Source: Ruoffia halotolerans
GTDB lineage: Bacteria > Bacillota > Bacilli > Lactobacillales > Aerococcaceae
Reading direction: 5' to 3'
NCBI RefSeq assembly: GCF_014049385.1
Contig: NZ_JACAOA010000002.1
Location: 62,001-126,000, forward strand
DNA: 64,000 nucleotides
The position numbers and the translations under genes were made by a program. Every line of letters begins with the position of its first letter. Positions within the stretch are counted from its first letter, which is position 1. Shown in pieces: positions 15,853 to 24,211 of this stretch. Below the pieces are notes generated by a model. The model searched no databases and had not been told where the DNA came from. It saw only the letters and a program-made list of their open reading frames with translations.

Positions 15853-16893
15853 TTAAACTAAAATTAATTTTTCTGGTGTTAGATAAAGAGTAACTTGATC
15901 GCCACTTTGATACAGAGTTTGTGAGTCATCATTGACAATTAACTTACCAACCGGAGTCTCCACTTCGTATTGGTAACTTTTACCTAAGAATGTCCGAACT
16001 AAGATCTTACCAACAATTGTATTCTCTTCTGAAATTACTTGGGCAATGATTTGAATATCATCTGGGCGAATCGTCGCCTTCACTTCTGCACGGTCTAAGT
16101 CCGCTTGAGTTGTATGAATCGCTGTCCCATTATCAGTAATGTAAGCGCCACTTGCTTGTTTCGTTAGATTAATAAAATTCTCAAAGCCAATAAAACGAGC
16201 AACAAATTCAGTTTTAGGGTGATTATAAATTTCTTCTGGTGTTGCATATTGTTCAATGACACCTTGATTCATCACGGCAACTTTATCTGAGATTGAGAAA
16301 CACTCTTCTTGATCATGGGTTACAAAGACAGTTGTAATACCTAATTGTCTTTGAATTCGTTTGATTTCCATACGCATAGAGACACGTAATTTAGCGTCTA
16401 AGTTACTTAAAGGCTCATCTAGTAATAATAACTTCGGCTCAATAACTAAAGCGCGAGCTAAGGCAACCCGTTGTCTTTGCCCACCAGATAACTGTTTAGG
16501 ATAACGGTCAGCAAAGTCAGCTAAGCCAGTCACTTCAAGCATGGCAGTGACTTTTTCTTTAATCGTCTGTTTGTCTACTTTTTGCATTTTTAAACCGAAG
16601 GCCACATTTTCAAAAATCGTTAAATGCGGGAACAGGGCGTAAGACTGGAAGACCATTCCGAATTGGCGTTTATGTACGGGTGTAGCAGTCAAATCTTCGT
16701 TATCCACTGTAAACTGCCCATCATTAGGATTAATTAATCCAGCAATGACCCGCAAAGTTGTTGTCTTTCCACAACCCGATGGACCGAGCAGTGACACAAG
16801 TTCTCCGTTTTCGATGGAGAGGTTTAAATCTTTTAATATATCTGTCTTCCCGTCATAACTGACGCGAATGTCATTCAAATTAACAAAAGCCAT
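15853..16893 (-). CDS. ABC transporter ATP-binding protein (PotA type)
   Basis: A 346-residue importer ATPase. Walker A is GPSGCGKTT (about 38-46), the Q-loop lies in VFQSYALFPHLT, the signature is LSGGQRQRVALARAL, Walker B is LLLLDEPLSNLDAKLR, and the H-loop is VTHDQEE. A C-terminal TOBE regulatory domain (from about 235) contains KATIRPDDIQII. It powers the adjacent PotB/PotC-like permeases. It lies 20 bases after the PotC-like gene with GGAGGA upstream. Confidence 0.93.
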   Translation of the reverse strand: MAFVNLNDIRVSYDGKTDILKDLNLSIENGELVSLLGPSGCGKTTTLRVIAGLINPNDGQFTVDNEDLTATPVHKRQFGMVFQSYALFPHLTIFENVAFGLKMQKVDKQTIKEKVTAMLEVTGLADFADRYPKQLSGGQRQRVALARALVIEPKLLLLDEPLSNLDAKLRVSMRMEIKRIQRQLGITTVFVTHDQEECFSISDKVAVMNQGVIEQYATPEEIYNHPKTEFVARFIGFENFINLTKQASGAYITDNGTAIHTTQADLDRAEVKATIRPDDIQIIAQVISEENTIVGKILVRTFLGKSYQYEVETPVGKLIVNDDSQTLYQSGDQVTLYLTPEKLILV

Positions 16894-16912
16894 TGTATTG
16901 GCGTCCTCCTTA

Positions 16913-17692
16913 TTAAGATATTGAAGCGAGACCTAAAGTCTTCTCAATAATAATCATTAAGATAATTGTCAGTAGCATTAACAGAACAGATAATGCCGAA
17001 ACCGTTGGATCATAGTTATATTCGATATAACCCATTAAGTTCGTAGGTAAGGCTGTAAAGCCCGGACCCGTTAAAAATTGTGACACCGGTATGTTGTTGA
17101 ATGAATTAATAAAGGCCAACATAAAAGCAGCGTAAATACCTGAAGTAATATTAGGTAAAACGATCTTAAAGAAGGCTTCCAAACGTGTACAACCTAAAGT
17201 CCAACTTGCTTCTTCAAGGGACATATCCAATTGTTCTAAACTTGAGCCCACGACACGAATAATGTAAGGCAAGCTAATTAAGAAATGTCCTAAAAGCAAA
17301 CCAATGAAAATTGGAATTTGCATCCGAATCACAATAAATTGGAAAAGCGCAAAACCAACCACAACACCAGGAATAATCGTTGGGGACAGGAAGAAACTCT
17401 TCAGCCCCTGACGACCTGGAAAGTTAAAGCGAGATAAGGCATAAGCTGCCGGAACTCCAATCAATAAAGCAAAGATTGTTGCTAAGAAAGAAATTCGTAA
17501 ACTTAACCAGAAACTCGAAAGGAACCCACCAGTTCTAAAGACATTGGCGTACCAATCTAAGGTAAAACCTTCAATCGGGAACTGAATCGTCGGATTCTCA
17601 CCGAAAGAAGTGACGATAATAATGAATAATGGGATAAATAGGAATAAAAAGACTGGAATGACGAAAAGTTTCAAACCAAATTGTTTACGCAT
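16913..17692 (-). CDS. ABC transporter permease (PotC type)
   Basis: A 259-residue inner-membrane permease with about six transmembrane helices. The EAA loop, which contacts the ATPase, reads EEASWTLGCTRLEAFFKIVL (about 159-178). It starts 8 bases inside the end of the PotB-like gene, so the two are translationally coupled, as expected for the two halves of one channel. An AGGAGG site is embedded in the upstream gene's end. Confidence 0.9.
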   Translation of the reverse strand: MRKQFGLKLFVIPVFLFLFIPLFIIIVTSFGENPTIQFPIEGFTLDWYANVFRTGGFLSSFWLSLRISFLATIFALLIGVPAAYALSRFNFPGRQGLKSFFLSPTIIPGVVVGFALFQFIVIRMQIPIFIGLLLGHFLISLPYIIRVVGSSLEQLDMSLEEASWTLGCTRLEAFFKIVLPNITSGIYAAFMLAFINSFNNIPVSQFLTGPGFTALPTNLMGYIEYNYDPTVSALSVLLMLLTIILMIIIEKTLGLASIS

Positions 17693-18524
17693 TTAAATCA
17701 CCTCCTCGTCGGTCAACTAGATTTGCGAGACCATTGAATAGGCTCATTACTAGCATTGTTGTCACAATCATAATTAAGGCAATCACTCCAGCACTTTGCC
17801 AGTTGCCTAAAGACATTGCTTGTTGGTATAGAAACGTCGACATCATCATGTTTTGGTTACCACCAAGTAATTGTGGTGTGGTATAAGCCGTGAATGACCC
17901 AGTGAAAACTAAGATACTTCCAACAATGACCCCAGGAATACTTAAAGGCCAAATCACTTTCACAAAAGCGACTAAGGGATTCGCACCAAGCGTTTCAGCG
18001 GCTTCAATCATTTCGCTATCAATATTCTCCAAGATTCCCACTAAAGTAGTAATCATTAATGGTAGGAAAAGATAAACTGAACCAATCACAATGGCGAATT
18101 CTGTATATAACATCTTTAAAGGTTCTGAGATGATCCCAGTACTTAATAGAAATTGATTAATAATACCATTGGTACCTAAGATATTAATCCAAGCAAAGCT
18201 TCGTACGACTGAGTTTGTCAGTAATGGGAATAAAACCAGGCCCATTAAAAGCGAGCGCCAGCGTTTACTTGTTTTTGAGATATAGTAAGCCGTTGGTAGA
18301 CCTAGAATAATCGTTAGGACCGTCACAATAAGCGATAACTTAATCGTTCGCCATAAGATACTCAAGTTAAAGCTGCTTGAGAAGAAATTCGTGTACGACT
18401 CAAACGTAAAGGCCCCATCAAAGAACGTCGGCCAAATGATTGAAAGTAAAGGCAATACTAAAAATACAACTAAAAGGATTAATCCCGGAGTGATAATAAC
18501 GTACGGGATTTGTTTAGAAGACAA
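17685..18524 (-). CDS. ABC transporter permease (PotB type)
   Basis: A 279-residue permease with about six transmembrane helices and the EAA loop EAAETLGANPLVAFVKVIWP (about 178-197). It is the first gene of the six-gene minus-strand operon (permease, permease, ATPase, binding protein, adenine deaminase, second deaminase). AAGGAGG lies 6-8 bases before the start. A TTGAGT/TATAAT promoter and a PurR-like box are upstream. Confidence 0.9.
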   Translation of the reverse strand: MSSKQIPYVIITPGLILLVVFLVLPLLSIIWPTFFDGAFTFESYTNFFSSSFNLSILWRTIKLSLIVTVLTIILGLPTAYYISKTSKRWRSLLMGLVLFPLLTNSVVRSFAWINILGTNGIINQFLLSTGIISEPLKMLYTEFAIVIGSVYLFLPLMITTLVGILENIDSEMIEAAETLGANPLVAFVKVIWPLSIPGVIVGSILVFTGSFTAYTTPQLLGGNQNMMMSTFLYQQAMSLGNWQSAGVIALIMIVTTMLVMSLFNGLANLVDRRGGDLNA

Positions 18525-18567
18525 ATATAATTCCTCCTTGATTAAAATAAAAATTAACTACTAATGG

Positions 18568-18595
18568 ATTATAACTAGTCTCATAGAATACTCAA
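18568..18595 (-). promoter_or_regulatory. Promoter of the PotBCAD-ade-mtaD operon
   Basis: On the minus strand, TTGAGT (18595-18590) and TATAAT (18573-18568) are separated by 16 bases, followed by a leader of about 40 bases to the permease start. Confidence 0.6.
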
Positions 18596-18620
18596 TAGAT
18601 TAACGAATAATGAGAAAGAA

Positions 18621-18644
18621 ATAATTAGCGAACGTTCGTGTTTT
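18621..18644 (-). promoter_or_regulatory. Candidate PurR box
   Basis: On the minus strand the sequence reads AAAACACGAACGTTCGCTAA. It contains the CGAAC core of Bacillus/Lactococcus PurBoxes in an A-rich context, plus an inverted CGTTCG that makes a 10-bp CGAACGTTCG palindrome. It lies about 25-50 bases upstream of the -35 box. The purine deaminases in the operon make PurR the natural candidate, but a different regulator that binds the palindrome is possible. Confidence 0.4.
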
Positions 18645-18772
18645 GGCGCAAAAATATCGAAAAATTTAGTAAATGCACAGATAAAGGTGTGAAACCGCGG
18701 ACATTATCACAAATTCATTGAATGTAATACCAATGACGTATGTCGTTAAGAGGCCTTCAGCTTTACTTTAGT

Positions 18773-18801
18773 TTGTAAACAGTTTAAACTCATATTAGAA
18801 T
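18773..18801 (+). promoter_or_regulatory. Promoter of the TetR gene
   Basis: TTGTAA (18773-18778) and TAGAAT (18796-18801) are separated by 17 bases. The -10 element is embedded in the palindromic TetR operator, which fits autorepression. Confidence 0.55.
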
Positions 18802-18814
18802 GAGCGTTCTAAAA
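18795..18814. promoter_or_regulatory. TetR operator, site 1
   Basis: TTAGAATGAGCGTTCTAA is a near-perfect palindrome (TTAGAA/TTCTAA arms) overlapping the -10 box of the TetR gene. A related palindrome (TAGAACGACCGCTCTA) occurs before the next gene. Confidence 0.65.
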
Positions 18815-18852
18815 TCTATTAGAAAATAACACTATAAGGAGAAGGAGATACT

Positions 18853-19434
18853 GTGGCTAGAAATAAAGAATTTGAAGAAAAAGTAGTACTTAAAAAAGCA
18901 ATGGATCTTTTTTGGGGGCAAGGTTATGAAAAAACCTCATTACAAGATTTAGTCAATCAGATGGGCATACACCGAAGAAGTATCTATGATACGTTTGGGA
19001 ATAAATATGAGTTATTTTTAGCTAGCCTTGAATATTATGAATCCTTTGTACACCAAAAATTCACTGAAATCATTGTGATTGCCCCAACGACAAAAGATGC
19101 CATCAGAAATATCTTTCGGTATGTCTTAAATTCCATGGAATTAAATGATTCTCCCGTTGGTTGTCTCGCAGTGAATACGACGACAGAACTTTCTTCGATC
19201 GATTCTGATATAAAGAAAATTGTCACAGAGATGTTTAGAGACAGTGAACGGATGTTTGAAGAATTACTGGAAAAAGGACGTCTTAATGGAGAATTCAAGG
19301 AGGATATAAATCCACAGCTGACTGCACAATATCTTCATAATAATCTTGTTGGCTTTAGAGTATTAGTTAAGGCAGATTACTCGAAAGCAGAATTTGAAAG
19401 AATGCTCGATCTAGTATTAAAAGTGCTAGATTAG
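18853..19434 (+). CDS. TetR/AcrR-family transcriptional repressor
   Basis: A 193-residue TetR protein. The N-terminal helix-turn-helix reads TSLQDLVNQMGIHRRSIYDT (about 29-48) and then FGNKYELFLASL, as usual for the family. The C-terminal all-helical domain contains a single cysteine, in NDSPVGCLAVNTT, that could respond to thiol-reactive ligands (inference). GTG start at 18853, with AAGGAGAAGGAG just upstream. Matching palindromes before this gene and before the oxidoreductase suggest it represses both, sensing an electrophile or quinone. Confidence 0.9.
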   Translation: MARNKEFEEKVVLKKAMDLFWGQGYEKTSLQDLVNQMGIHRRSIYDTFGNKYELFLASLEYYESFVHQKFTEIIVIAPTTKDAIRNIFRYVLNSMELNDSPVGCLAVNTTTELSSIDSDIKKIVTEMFRDSERMFEELLEKGRLNGEFKEDINPQLTAQYLHNNLVGFRVLVKADYSKAEFERMLDLVLKVLD

Positions 19435-19450
19435 GTTTCTATTTTTAATA

Positions 19451-19472
19451 TTCTAGAACGACCGCTCTAAAA
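19451..19472. promoter_or_regulatory. TetR operator, site 2
   Basis: TAGAACGACCGCTCTA (19454-19469) has the same arms and spacing as the operator at 18795-18814. It lies 30-50 bases before the oxidoreductase start. Confidence 0.6.
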
Positions 19473-19503
19473 ACAAATAACAATAATAAAGGAGCGTTAT
19501 AAA

Positions 19504-20496
19504 ATGAAAGCATTCGCTATAGAAGCATATAATCAAGACCCTAAATTCATTGACCAAACAAAGCCCCAAATCAATGACGAAGAGGTTTTCATCGAAATTC
19601 ACGCCGCAAGTATTAATCCCTTAGATAGTAAGATCCGAAAGGGTGAGTTAAAAGCACTATTAGAATACGATATGCCACTCGTGTTGGGTAATGACTTCAG
19701 TGGTACCGTTGTGGAAAAAGGGAAGAACGTCACGAAATTTAATATTGGAGATGAAGTTTACGGTAAACCACGTTCAGAAAAGATGGGGACATTCACAGAA
19801 TACATTGCACTAAATGAAGCAGAAATTGCTTTAAAACCAACGAACTTAAGTTTTGAAGAAGCAGCTGGTATTCCTTTAGTAGGCCTAACATCTTATCAAG
19901 TATTTAACGATATTTTGAATTTAAACAAAGACGACAAAATTCTCATCCATGCAGGCTCCGGTGGTGTCGGAACGTTCGCGATCCAATTAGCCAAAGCAAT
20001 GGGGGCCTATGTCGCAACGACGTCCAGTGATGGCATTGATCTAGCCAAATCAATGGGAGCCGATCAAGTGATTAATTATAAGACAGAGAATTTTGATGAT
20101 ATCATTCAAGACTTTGATGCGGTCTTAGACACTATTGGCGGGGATACGTTAGAAAAATCTTTCAAGTCCGTGAAAAAAGGTGGAGACATTATATCCATCG
20201 CAGGACCACCTAATGAAGCTTTTGCTGAAAAAATGGGCTTTGGTTTCGTGAAGAGAAAAATATTTTCTACTATTAGCCGTAAAGTAACTAACTTAGAAAA
20301 AGAATATGGTGTCGATTATATGTTCTACTTTATGGAACATAACGGTAAGCAATTAGAAACCCTTACTAAATTATTAGAAGAAGGTACCGTGAAATCAGTC
20401 ATCGACCGAGTATATCCTTTCGAAGAAGCAGAAGACGCACTAAACTATTCCGAGACAGGCAAAGCAAAAGGGAAAATTATACTTAAAATGAAATAA
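19504..20496 (+). CDS. NADP-dependent quinone-oxidoreductase-like alcohol dehydrogenase
   Basis: A 330-residue zinc-free medium-chain dehydrogenase/reductase. The N-terminal GroES-like domain contains INPLDSKIRKG and VLGNDFSGTVVEKG. The nucleotide domain has ILIHAGSGGVGTFAIQLAK (about 145-163, the GxGGVG variant), which usually binds NADPH. Cysteine zinc ligands are absent. Family members reduce quinones or conjugated enones. It follows the TetR gene in the same direction with its own operator, and AAAGGAG precedes the ATG. A strong terminator closes the unit. Confidence 0.88.
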   Translation: MKAFAIEAYNQDPKFIDQTKPQINDEEVFIEIHAASINPLDSKIRKGELKALLEYDMPLVLGNDFSGTVVEKGKNVTKFNIGDEVYGKPRSEKMGTFTEYIALNEAEIALKPTNLSFEEAAGIPLVGLTSYQVFNDILNLNKDDKILIHAGSGGVGTFAIQLAKAMGAYVATTSSDGIDLAKSMGADQVINYKTENFDDIIQDFDAVLDTIGGDTLEKSFKSVKKGGDIISIAGPPNEAFAEKMGFGFVKRKIFSTISRKVTNLEKEYGVDYMFYFMEHNGKQLETLTKLLEEGTVKSVIDRVYPFEEAEDALNYSETGKAKGKIILKMK

Positions 20497-20530
20497 GTTG
20501 TTGCAGCGTTTGTAGAGACAAAAAATTAAG

Positions 20531-20570
20531 AGCCCCCAACCAAATCTATTGAGTTTGGTTGGGGGTTGTT
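20531..20570 (+). terminator. Strong terminator after the oxidoreductase
   Basis: Perfect 12-bp stem CCCCCAACCAAA / TTTGGTTGGGGG with a nine-base loop, then TTGTTTG. The same stem-and-loop sequence recurs in decayed form at 28541-28575 and as a single arm at 53726-53745. Confidence 0.85.
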
Positions 20571-20593
20571 TGACTTGTCTGTCGTAATATTAA

Positions 20594-20691
20594 ATTACAA
20601 AATAATCATCTTTACAATAAAAACTGTGAAATTTACATACTCTTTACAATTTAAAACTCAAATTTACATAAAAATTACATCATATTTACAA
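20594..20691 (+). promoter_or_regulatory. Helically phased TTTACA array, candidate PhoP (Pho-box) region
   Basis: TTTACA or ATTACA hexamers start at 20594, 20611, 20632, 20643, 20663, 20674 and 20685. From 20611 onward the intervals are 21, 11, 20, 11 and 11 bases, so six hexamers lie on one face of the helix. Direct TT(A/T/C)ACA repeats with an 11-bp period are the known PhoP-binding pattern of Bacillus Pho-regulon promoters. A TATAAA -10 element (20703-20708) follows with no good -35, as in activator-dependent promoters. Confidence 0.6.
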
Positions 20692-20715
20692 TCCTTTGTT
20701 AATATAAATCTGTTG

Positions 20716-20731
20716 AGAAAACCGGTTTTCT
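20716..20731. promoter_or_regulatory. LacI-family operator (perfect palindrome)
   Basis: AGAAAACCGGTTTTCT is a perfect 16-bp palindrome with the central CG typical of LacI/GalR operators. It sits just downstream of the -10 box and directly before the ribosome site of the LacI gene, suggesting autoregulation of the whole operon. Confidence 0.75.
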
Positions 20732-20741
20732 GAGGTGAGAT

Positions 20742-21716
20742 ATGGCAAATATAAATGATGTAGCAAAGCTGGCTGGAGTATCCAAAAGCACGGTATCACA
20801 CGTGTTTAATAATACAAAGTATACCAGCGAGGAAGTAACTCAACGTGTTCTTGAAGCAGCGGAAAAAATAAATTATAAAAGCAATTATTATGCAAAAACA
20901 CTTGCGACAAACAAGTCACAAGTCATTGGAATTCAACTTGATTCTCCAACTGGATCAATGAATATGTTCCAACAAAAAGTAACGAATGGGATATTAAAAG
21001 TTTGCTCAGATGAAGGGTATTACTTGCTGTTGATGCCAAATACAGCAAAGGAAAAAGAGTATTTTCCGATTGATGGATTAATCCAAATGAACCCAACATT
21101 AACTGATTTAGAAATAGTGGATACCCCTCATATTTGGCTGGGGAGACCTAATTATTTTATTATTGAAACTTCATATTTCGTAGATAATGACAACGAAAAA
21201 GTAATGGAAAGATTAATGGATTTATTACTCCCTAATATTAAAGAATGTGTTCTGTTTATGAATGCACCGGAAGATATGACCGTTTCTAGGGATAGAGAAC
21301 AAGGATTTTCTAAAGCAATTATAAACAATAAAGAATTTGATATTCAAACACTTCATGTTAATTATCAAAGAGGATTAAGTCCGGCTACATTTGCATATGA
21401 GACTTTATCAGAATTATGGAAAGAAAATAATATTGACACAATCATTGTAGATAATGATTTTATGGCACAAGGGGTGTATAAATTTGCAATGGATAATCAG
21501 TTAAGTATTCCAGAGGAATTGTCTATTATTGCAGTTTCAGAGAGTCTAGAATCCAGTGAGTTCTTTACTCCTCCTTTGTCATATGTAGATTTAAAAGAAG
21601 AGGAATTGGGAGAGAAGATAGCTGCCAATCTAATTAAAAAAATAAATAATCAAGATATTTCCAAAAGAGAAATAGTAAAAAGTGAGATTAAAATTAAAGG
21701 TTCATTGAGAGAGTGA
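20742..21716 (+). CDS. LacI-family transcriptional regulator
   Basis: A 324-residue LacI/GalR repressor. The N-terminal DNA-binding domain is ANINDVAKLAGVSKSTVSHV with the hinge helix near residues 50-58, followed by a periplasmic-binding-like sensor domain. It heads an operon with an ATPase, binding protein, two permeases, a PHP hydrolase and an EIIC. Spacing to the ATPase is 12 bases. The start has GAGGTGAG 6 bases upstream, immediately after a palindromic operator. The effector is unknown. Confidence 0.92.
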   Translation: MANINDVAKLAGVSKSTVSHVFNNTKYTSEEVTQRVLEAAEKINYKSNYYAKTLATNKSQVIGIQLDSPTGSMNMFQQKVTNGILKVCSDEGYYLLLMPNTAKEKEYFPIDGLIQMNPTLTDLEIVDTPHIWLGRPNYFIIETSYFVDNDNEKVMERLMDLLLPNIKECVLFMNAPEDMTVSRDREQGFSKAIINNKEFDIQTLHVNYQRGLSPATFAYETLSELWKENNIDTIIVDNDFMAQGVYKFAMDNQLSIPEELSIIAVSESLESSEFFTPPLSYVDLKEEELGEKIAANLIKKINNQDISKREIVKSEIKIKGSLRE

Positions 21717-21728
21717 AGGGAGAGGTAT

Positions 21729-22808
21729 ATGGCTTACTTAGAATTTAAAAACATATCAAAAGTCTACTTTGATAATCGGGACACAGAAAACTATGCAGTG
21801 AGACAAGCAAATTTCACAGTAGAGGAAGGCGAATTAGTTGTATTTGTTGGACCCTCTGGTTGTGGTAAATCAACTTTATTACGAATGATAGCAGGCTTAG
21901 AAGATATTAGTGAAGGCGAAATAATATTAGACGAGAGAGTTATTAATGAGGTGGAAGTTAGTAAACGAGCAATTGCAATGGTCTTTCAAGACTATGCACT
22001 TTATCCGCATATGAGTGTGGGAGATAACTTGGGTTTCGGATTAGAGAATTCCAAAATGAAAAAAAACGATATTGAAGAAAAAATTGATCAATCTTTAAAT
22101 GTATTAGAATTAGGGGATTTAAAAGAACGATTACCAAAACAATTGTCTGGTGGACAACGTCAGCGTGTTGCACTTGGACGAGCTTTAGTAAAGAACCCAA
22201 AATTATTCCTTCTTGATGAGCCTTTATCGAATTTAGATGCCCGTTTACGTGTGCAAACCCGTAAATTGATATCTGATTTGCATAATAAATTACAAGCGAC
22301 AATGATTTATGTGACACATGATCAAATTGAAGCAATGACCTTAGGTGACAAGATTGTTGTAATGAACAGAGGAGTTATTCAACAAATTGGAACACCTGAA
22401 GAAATATATCGAGAGCCTAAAAATACCTTTGTAGCAAATTTTATCGGAACTCCTTCAATGAATTTAATGAAGAGTAATTTTAATGAATCTGGAAGTATTG
22501 AATTAGGGAATGCAGAAATACAATTACCTAATAACGTACTAGAAAGGGCTAATGACTATTTTGGAAAGGAGGTGATAGTTGGGATTCGACCTGAAGAAAT
22601 TGAATTGAGTATTGATCAAGCAGGGCTAAAACCTGCGCTTATCGAGTATTTAGGTTCTGAAAATTTACTATATTTTGACACACCACAAGGTGAATTAATT
22701 GTAAAAGTACATAAATCGTCAAAACTTCAAAGTGATAATAATTATCAATTAAAATTTAATCCAGAAAAATTATATATATTTGACAAACAAAATGGCTCGA
22801 GAATTTAA
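21729..22808 (+). CDS. Sugar ABC transporter ATP-binding protein (MsmK/UgpC type)
   Basis: A 359-residue ATPase of the carbohydrate importer family. It has Walker A GPSGCGKSTL (about 39-48), signature LSGGQRQRVALGRALV, Walker B LFLLDEPLSNLDARLR, H-loop VTHDQIEAMTLGD and a C-terminal TOBE domain with GIRPEEIELS. It could energise both the transporter encoded here and the ATPase-less importer at 56-59 kb, since MsmK-type ATPases are often shared. AGGGAGAGG precedes the ATG. The following gene's ribosome site lies directly after its stop. Confidence 0.93.
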   Translation: MAYLEFKNISKVYFDNRDTENYAVRQANFTVEEGELVVFVGPSGCGKSTLLRMIAGLEDISEGEIILDERVINEVEVSKRAIAMVFQDYALYPHMSVGDNLGFGLENSKMKKNDIEEKIDQSLNVLELGDLKERLPKQLSGGQRQRVALGRALVKNPKLFLLDEPLSNLDARLRVQTRKLISDLHNKLQATMIYVTHDQIEAMTLGDKIVVMNRGVIQQIGTPEEIYREPKNTFVANFIGTPSMNLMKSNFNESGSIELGNAEIQLPNNVLERANDYFGKEVIVGIRPEEIELSIDQAGLKPALIEYLGSENLLYFDTPQGELIVKVHKSSKLQSDNNYQLKFNPEKLYIFDKQNGSRI

Positions 22809-22827
22809 TATAAAAGGAGAAATAATA

Positions 22828-24192
22828 ATGAATTTACTTAAAAAATCAGGAATTGTTTTATCTTTAATCGGTGCTCTATTCACACCATTTCATGTTTCTG
22901 CTCAAGATAATGGCACAGTTGACATATTAACAAACGTAACAGGTGGTAAAGACGACGCAGATATGGAAGCTTTTGTTGCTGAATTGGAAGAGTTGACTGG
23001 TCTGACTATTAATATGGAAAAACCTGCGAATGACTATGGAACGGTTATGTTACAAAAATTAGCAAATGGCGGAGAAGGATTAGACTTAGTTTACTTCGGT
23101 CAGGATTCTATGGCTGACTTAGTTGAGCAAGAGGGAATCATGGATATTACAGAATACGTTGAAGGTTCTGAAATACTTTCTGATCCTAATATCATTCCTA
23201 TAGAAGAATGGGAAAATATTGCTCTAGATGGACAAATATATGCTGGTTTCAATAAAAAAGAAGTACATCGTTTACCAAATATTAACCAAGGCTTGTTAAA
23301 TGAGTACGATATTCAACCATTACAAGAAGAAACTTTAGATGAATATTATAATTTATTTACGGAAATGAAAGAAAAAATAGATATTCAAGGATTTTATCCA
23401 ATTAATATTGTTTTAAGTGATCTAAATGATGTACAACCTTGGTTCGCAAGTCAAGGATTGAAAACTGGTATTGTTGTAGATGAAAATGGAAATAAAACTG
23501 TACCTATCGTATCTGATGAATCGGCTCCTGTTTGGGAATGGTTAAGAACATTATACGAAGAAGAATTATTAGATCCAGCTAGTTTAACAGATACCACTGC
23601 TGAATTAAGAAACAAATTCCAGTCAAGTCAAACTGGATTAGTAGTTGATTGGGCAGCATGGACTGGTTTATACAATGCTAATGCTGGTGATGATTACCCA
23701 GACAATTTTGAAGCAGTACCTTTTGGTGGAACGACTACTCCAGATGGAGAGTATATGCTGCACCGTGGAGCTGGCTCATTATGGGGTGTACCTACAACTT
23801 CAGACAATGTTGAAGGTGCAATGAAAGTTCTTGAAACTTTCGCCACTCAAGAAGGTGGAATCTTACTATCATTAGGTTCTGAAGGATATGACTATAACCT
23901 TGAAAACGGTGAGTATGTCCTTACGGAACAAGGTGAATTACATGCTAAGGACCACGGTGCACCATTCCCAATTTCATCGCAATTTGAAGCACCATTAGAA
24001 CATAATCCTGGTGTAGATGAAGCAATGGAATTTTTAGAATTTGCATCAACTGAAACATATTTACCAGAATCTCCTGAATATTTAGAAATCGTTGGACAAG
24101 GTGCGATTGCAATTGTATCTGGTGAGATTAGTGTTGAAGAGGGATTAGCACAAATGCAAGCTAATCTACAAGACGCTGGTATTATTGATTAA
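22828..24192 (+). CDS. Extracellular solute-binding protein (LplA-like), no lipobox
   Basis: A 454-residue family 1 solute-binding protein. The start is at 22828, with AAAAGGAG 8 bases upstream; an in-frame start at 22780 lies inside the ATPase gene. The signal peptide MNLLKKSGIVLSLIGALF... ends in VSA before QDNG and contains no cysteine, so it is not a classical lipoprotein. The C-terminal part (EGGILLSLGSEGYDY, then ENGEYVLTEQG) resembles LplA/YtcQ proteins that bind complex oligosaccharides. Partner permeases follow directly. The ligand is unknown; Pho-like boxes upstream hint at a phosphorylated compound. Confidence 0.87.
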   Translation: MNLLKKSGIVLSLIGALFTPFHVSAQDNGTVDILTNVTGGKDDADMEAFVAELEELTGLTINMEKPANDYGTVMLQKLANGGEGLDLVYFGQDSMADLVEQEGIMDITEYVEGSEILSDPNIIPIEEWENIALDGQIYAGFNKKEVHRLPNINQGLLNEYDIQPLQEETLDEYYNLFTEMKEKIDIQGFYPINIVLSDLNDVQPWFASQGLKTGIVVDENGNKTVPIVSDESAPVWEWLRTLYEEELLDPASLTDTTAELRNKFQSSQTGLVVDWAAWTGLYNANAGDDYPDNFEAVPFGGTTTPDGEYMLHRGAGSLWGVPTTSDNVEGAMKVLETFATQEGGILLSLGSEGYDYNLENGEYVLTEQGELHAKDHGAPFPISSQFEAPLEHNPGVDEAMEFLEFASTETYLPESPEYLEIVGQGAIAIVSGEISVEEGLAQMQANLQDAGIID

Positions 24193-24211
24193 GAAATGAG
24201 ATGGGTGTGTT

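Noticed and set aside
18853-18901. ATG further upstream or downstream as start of the TetR gene
   Set aside because: GTG at 18853 has AAGGAGAAGGAG at the right distance and gives the full HTH; the next ATG would remove its first helix.
20594-20691. TTTACAT half-sites as operators of the LacI protein encoded at 40994
   Set aside because: They resemble half of the ATGTAAAATTTACAT operator but are direct, phased repeats without the second arm, so a direct-repeat-binding activator explains them better.
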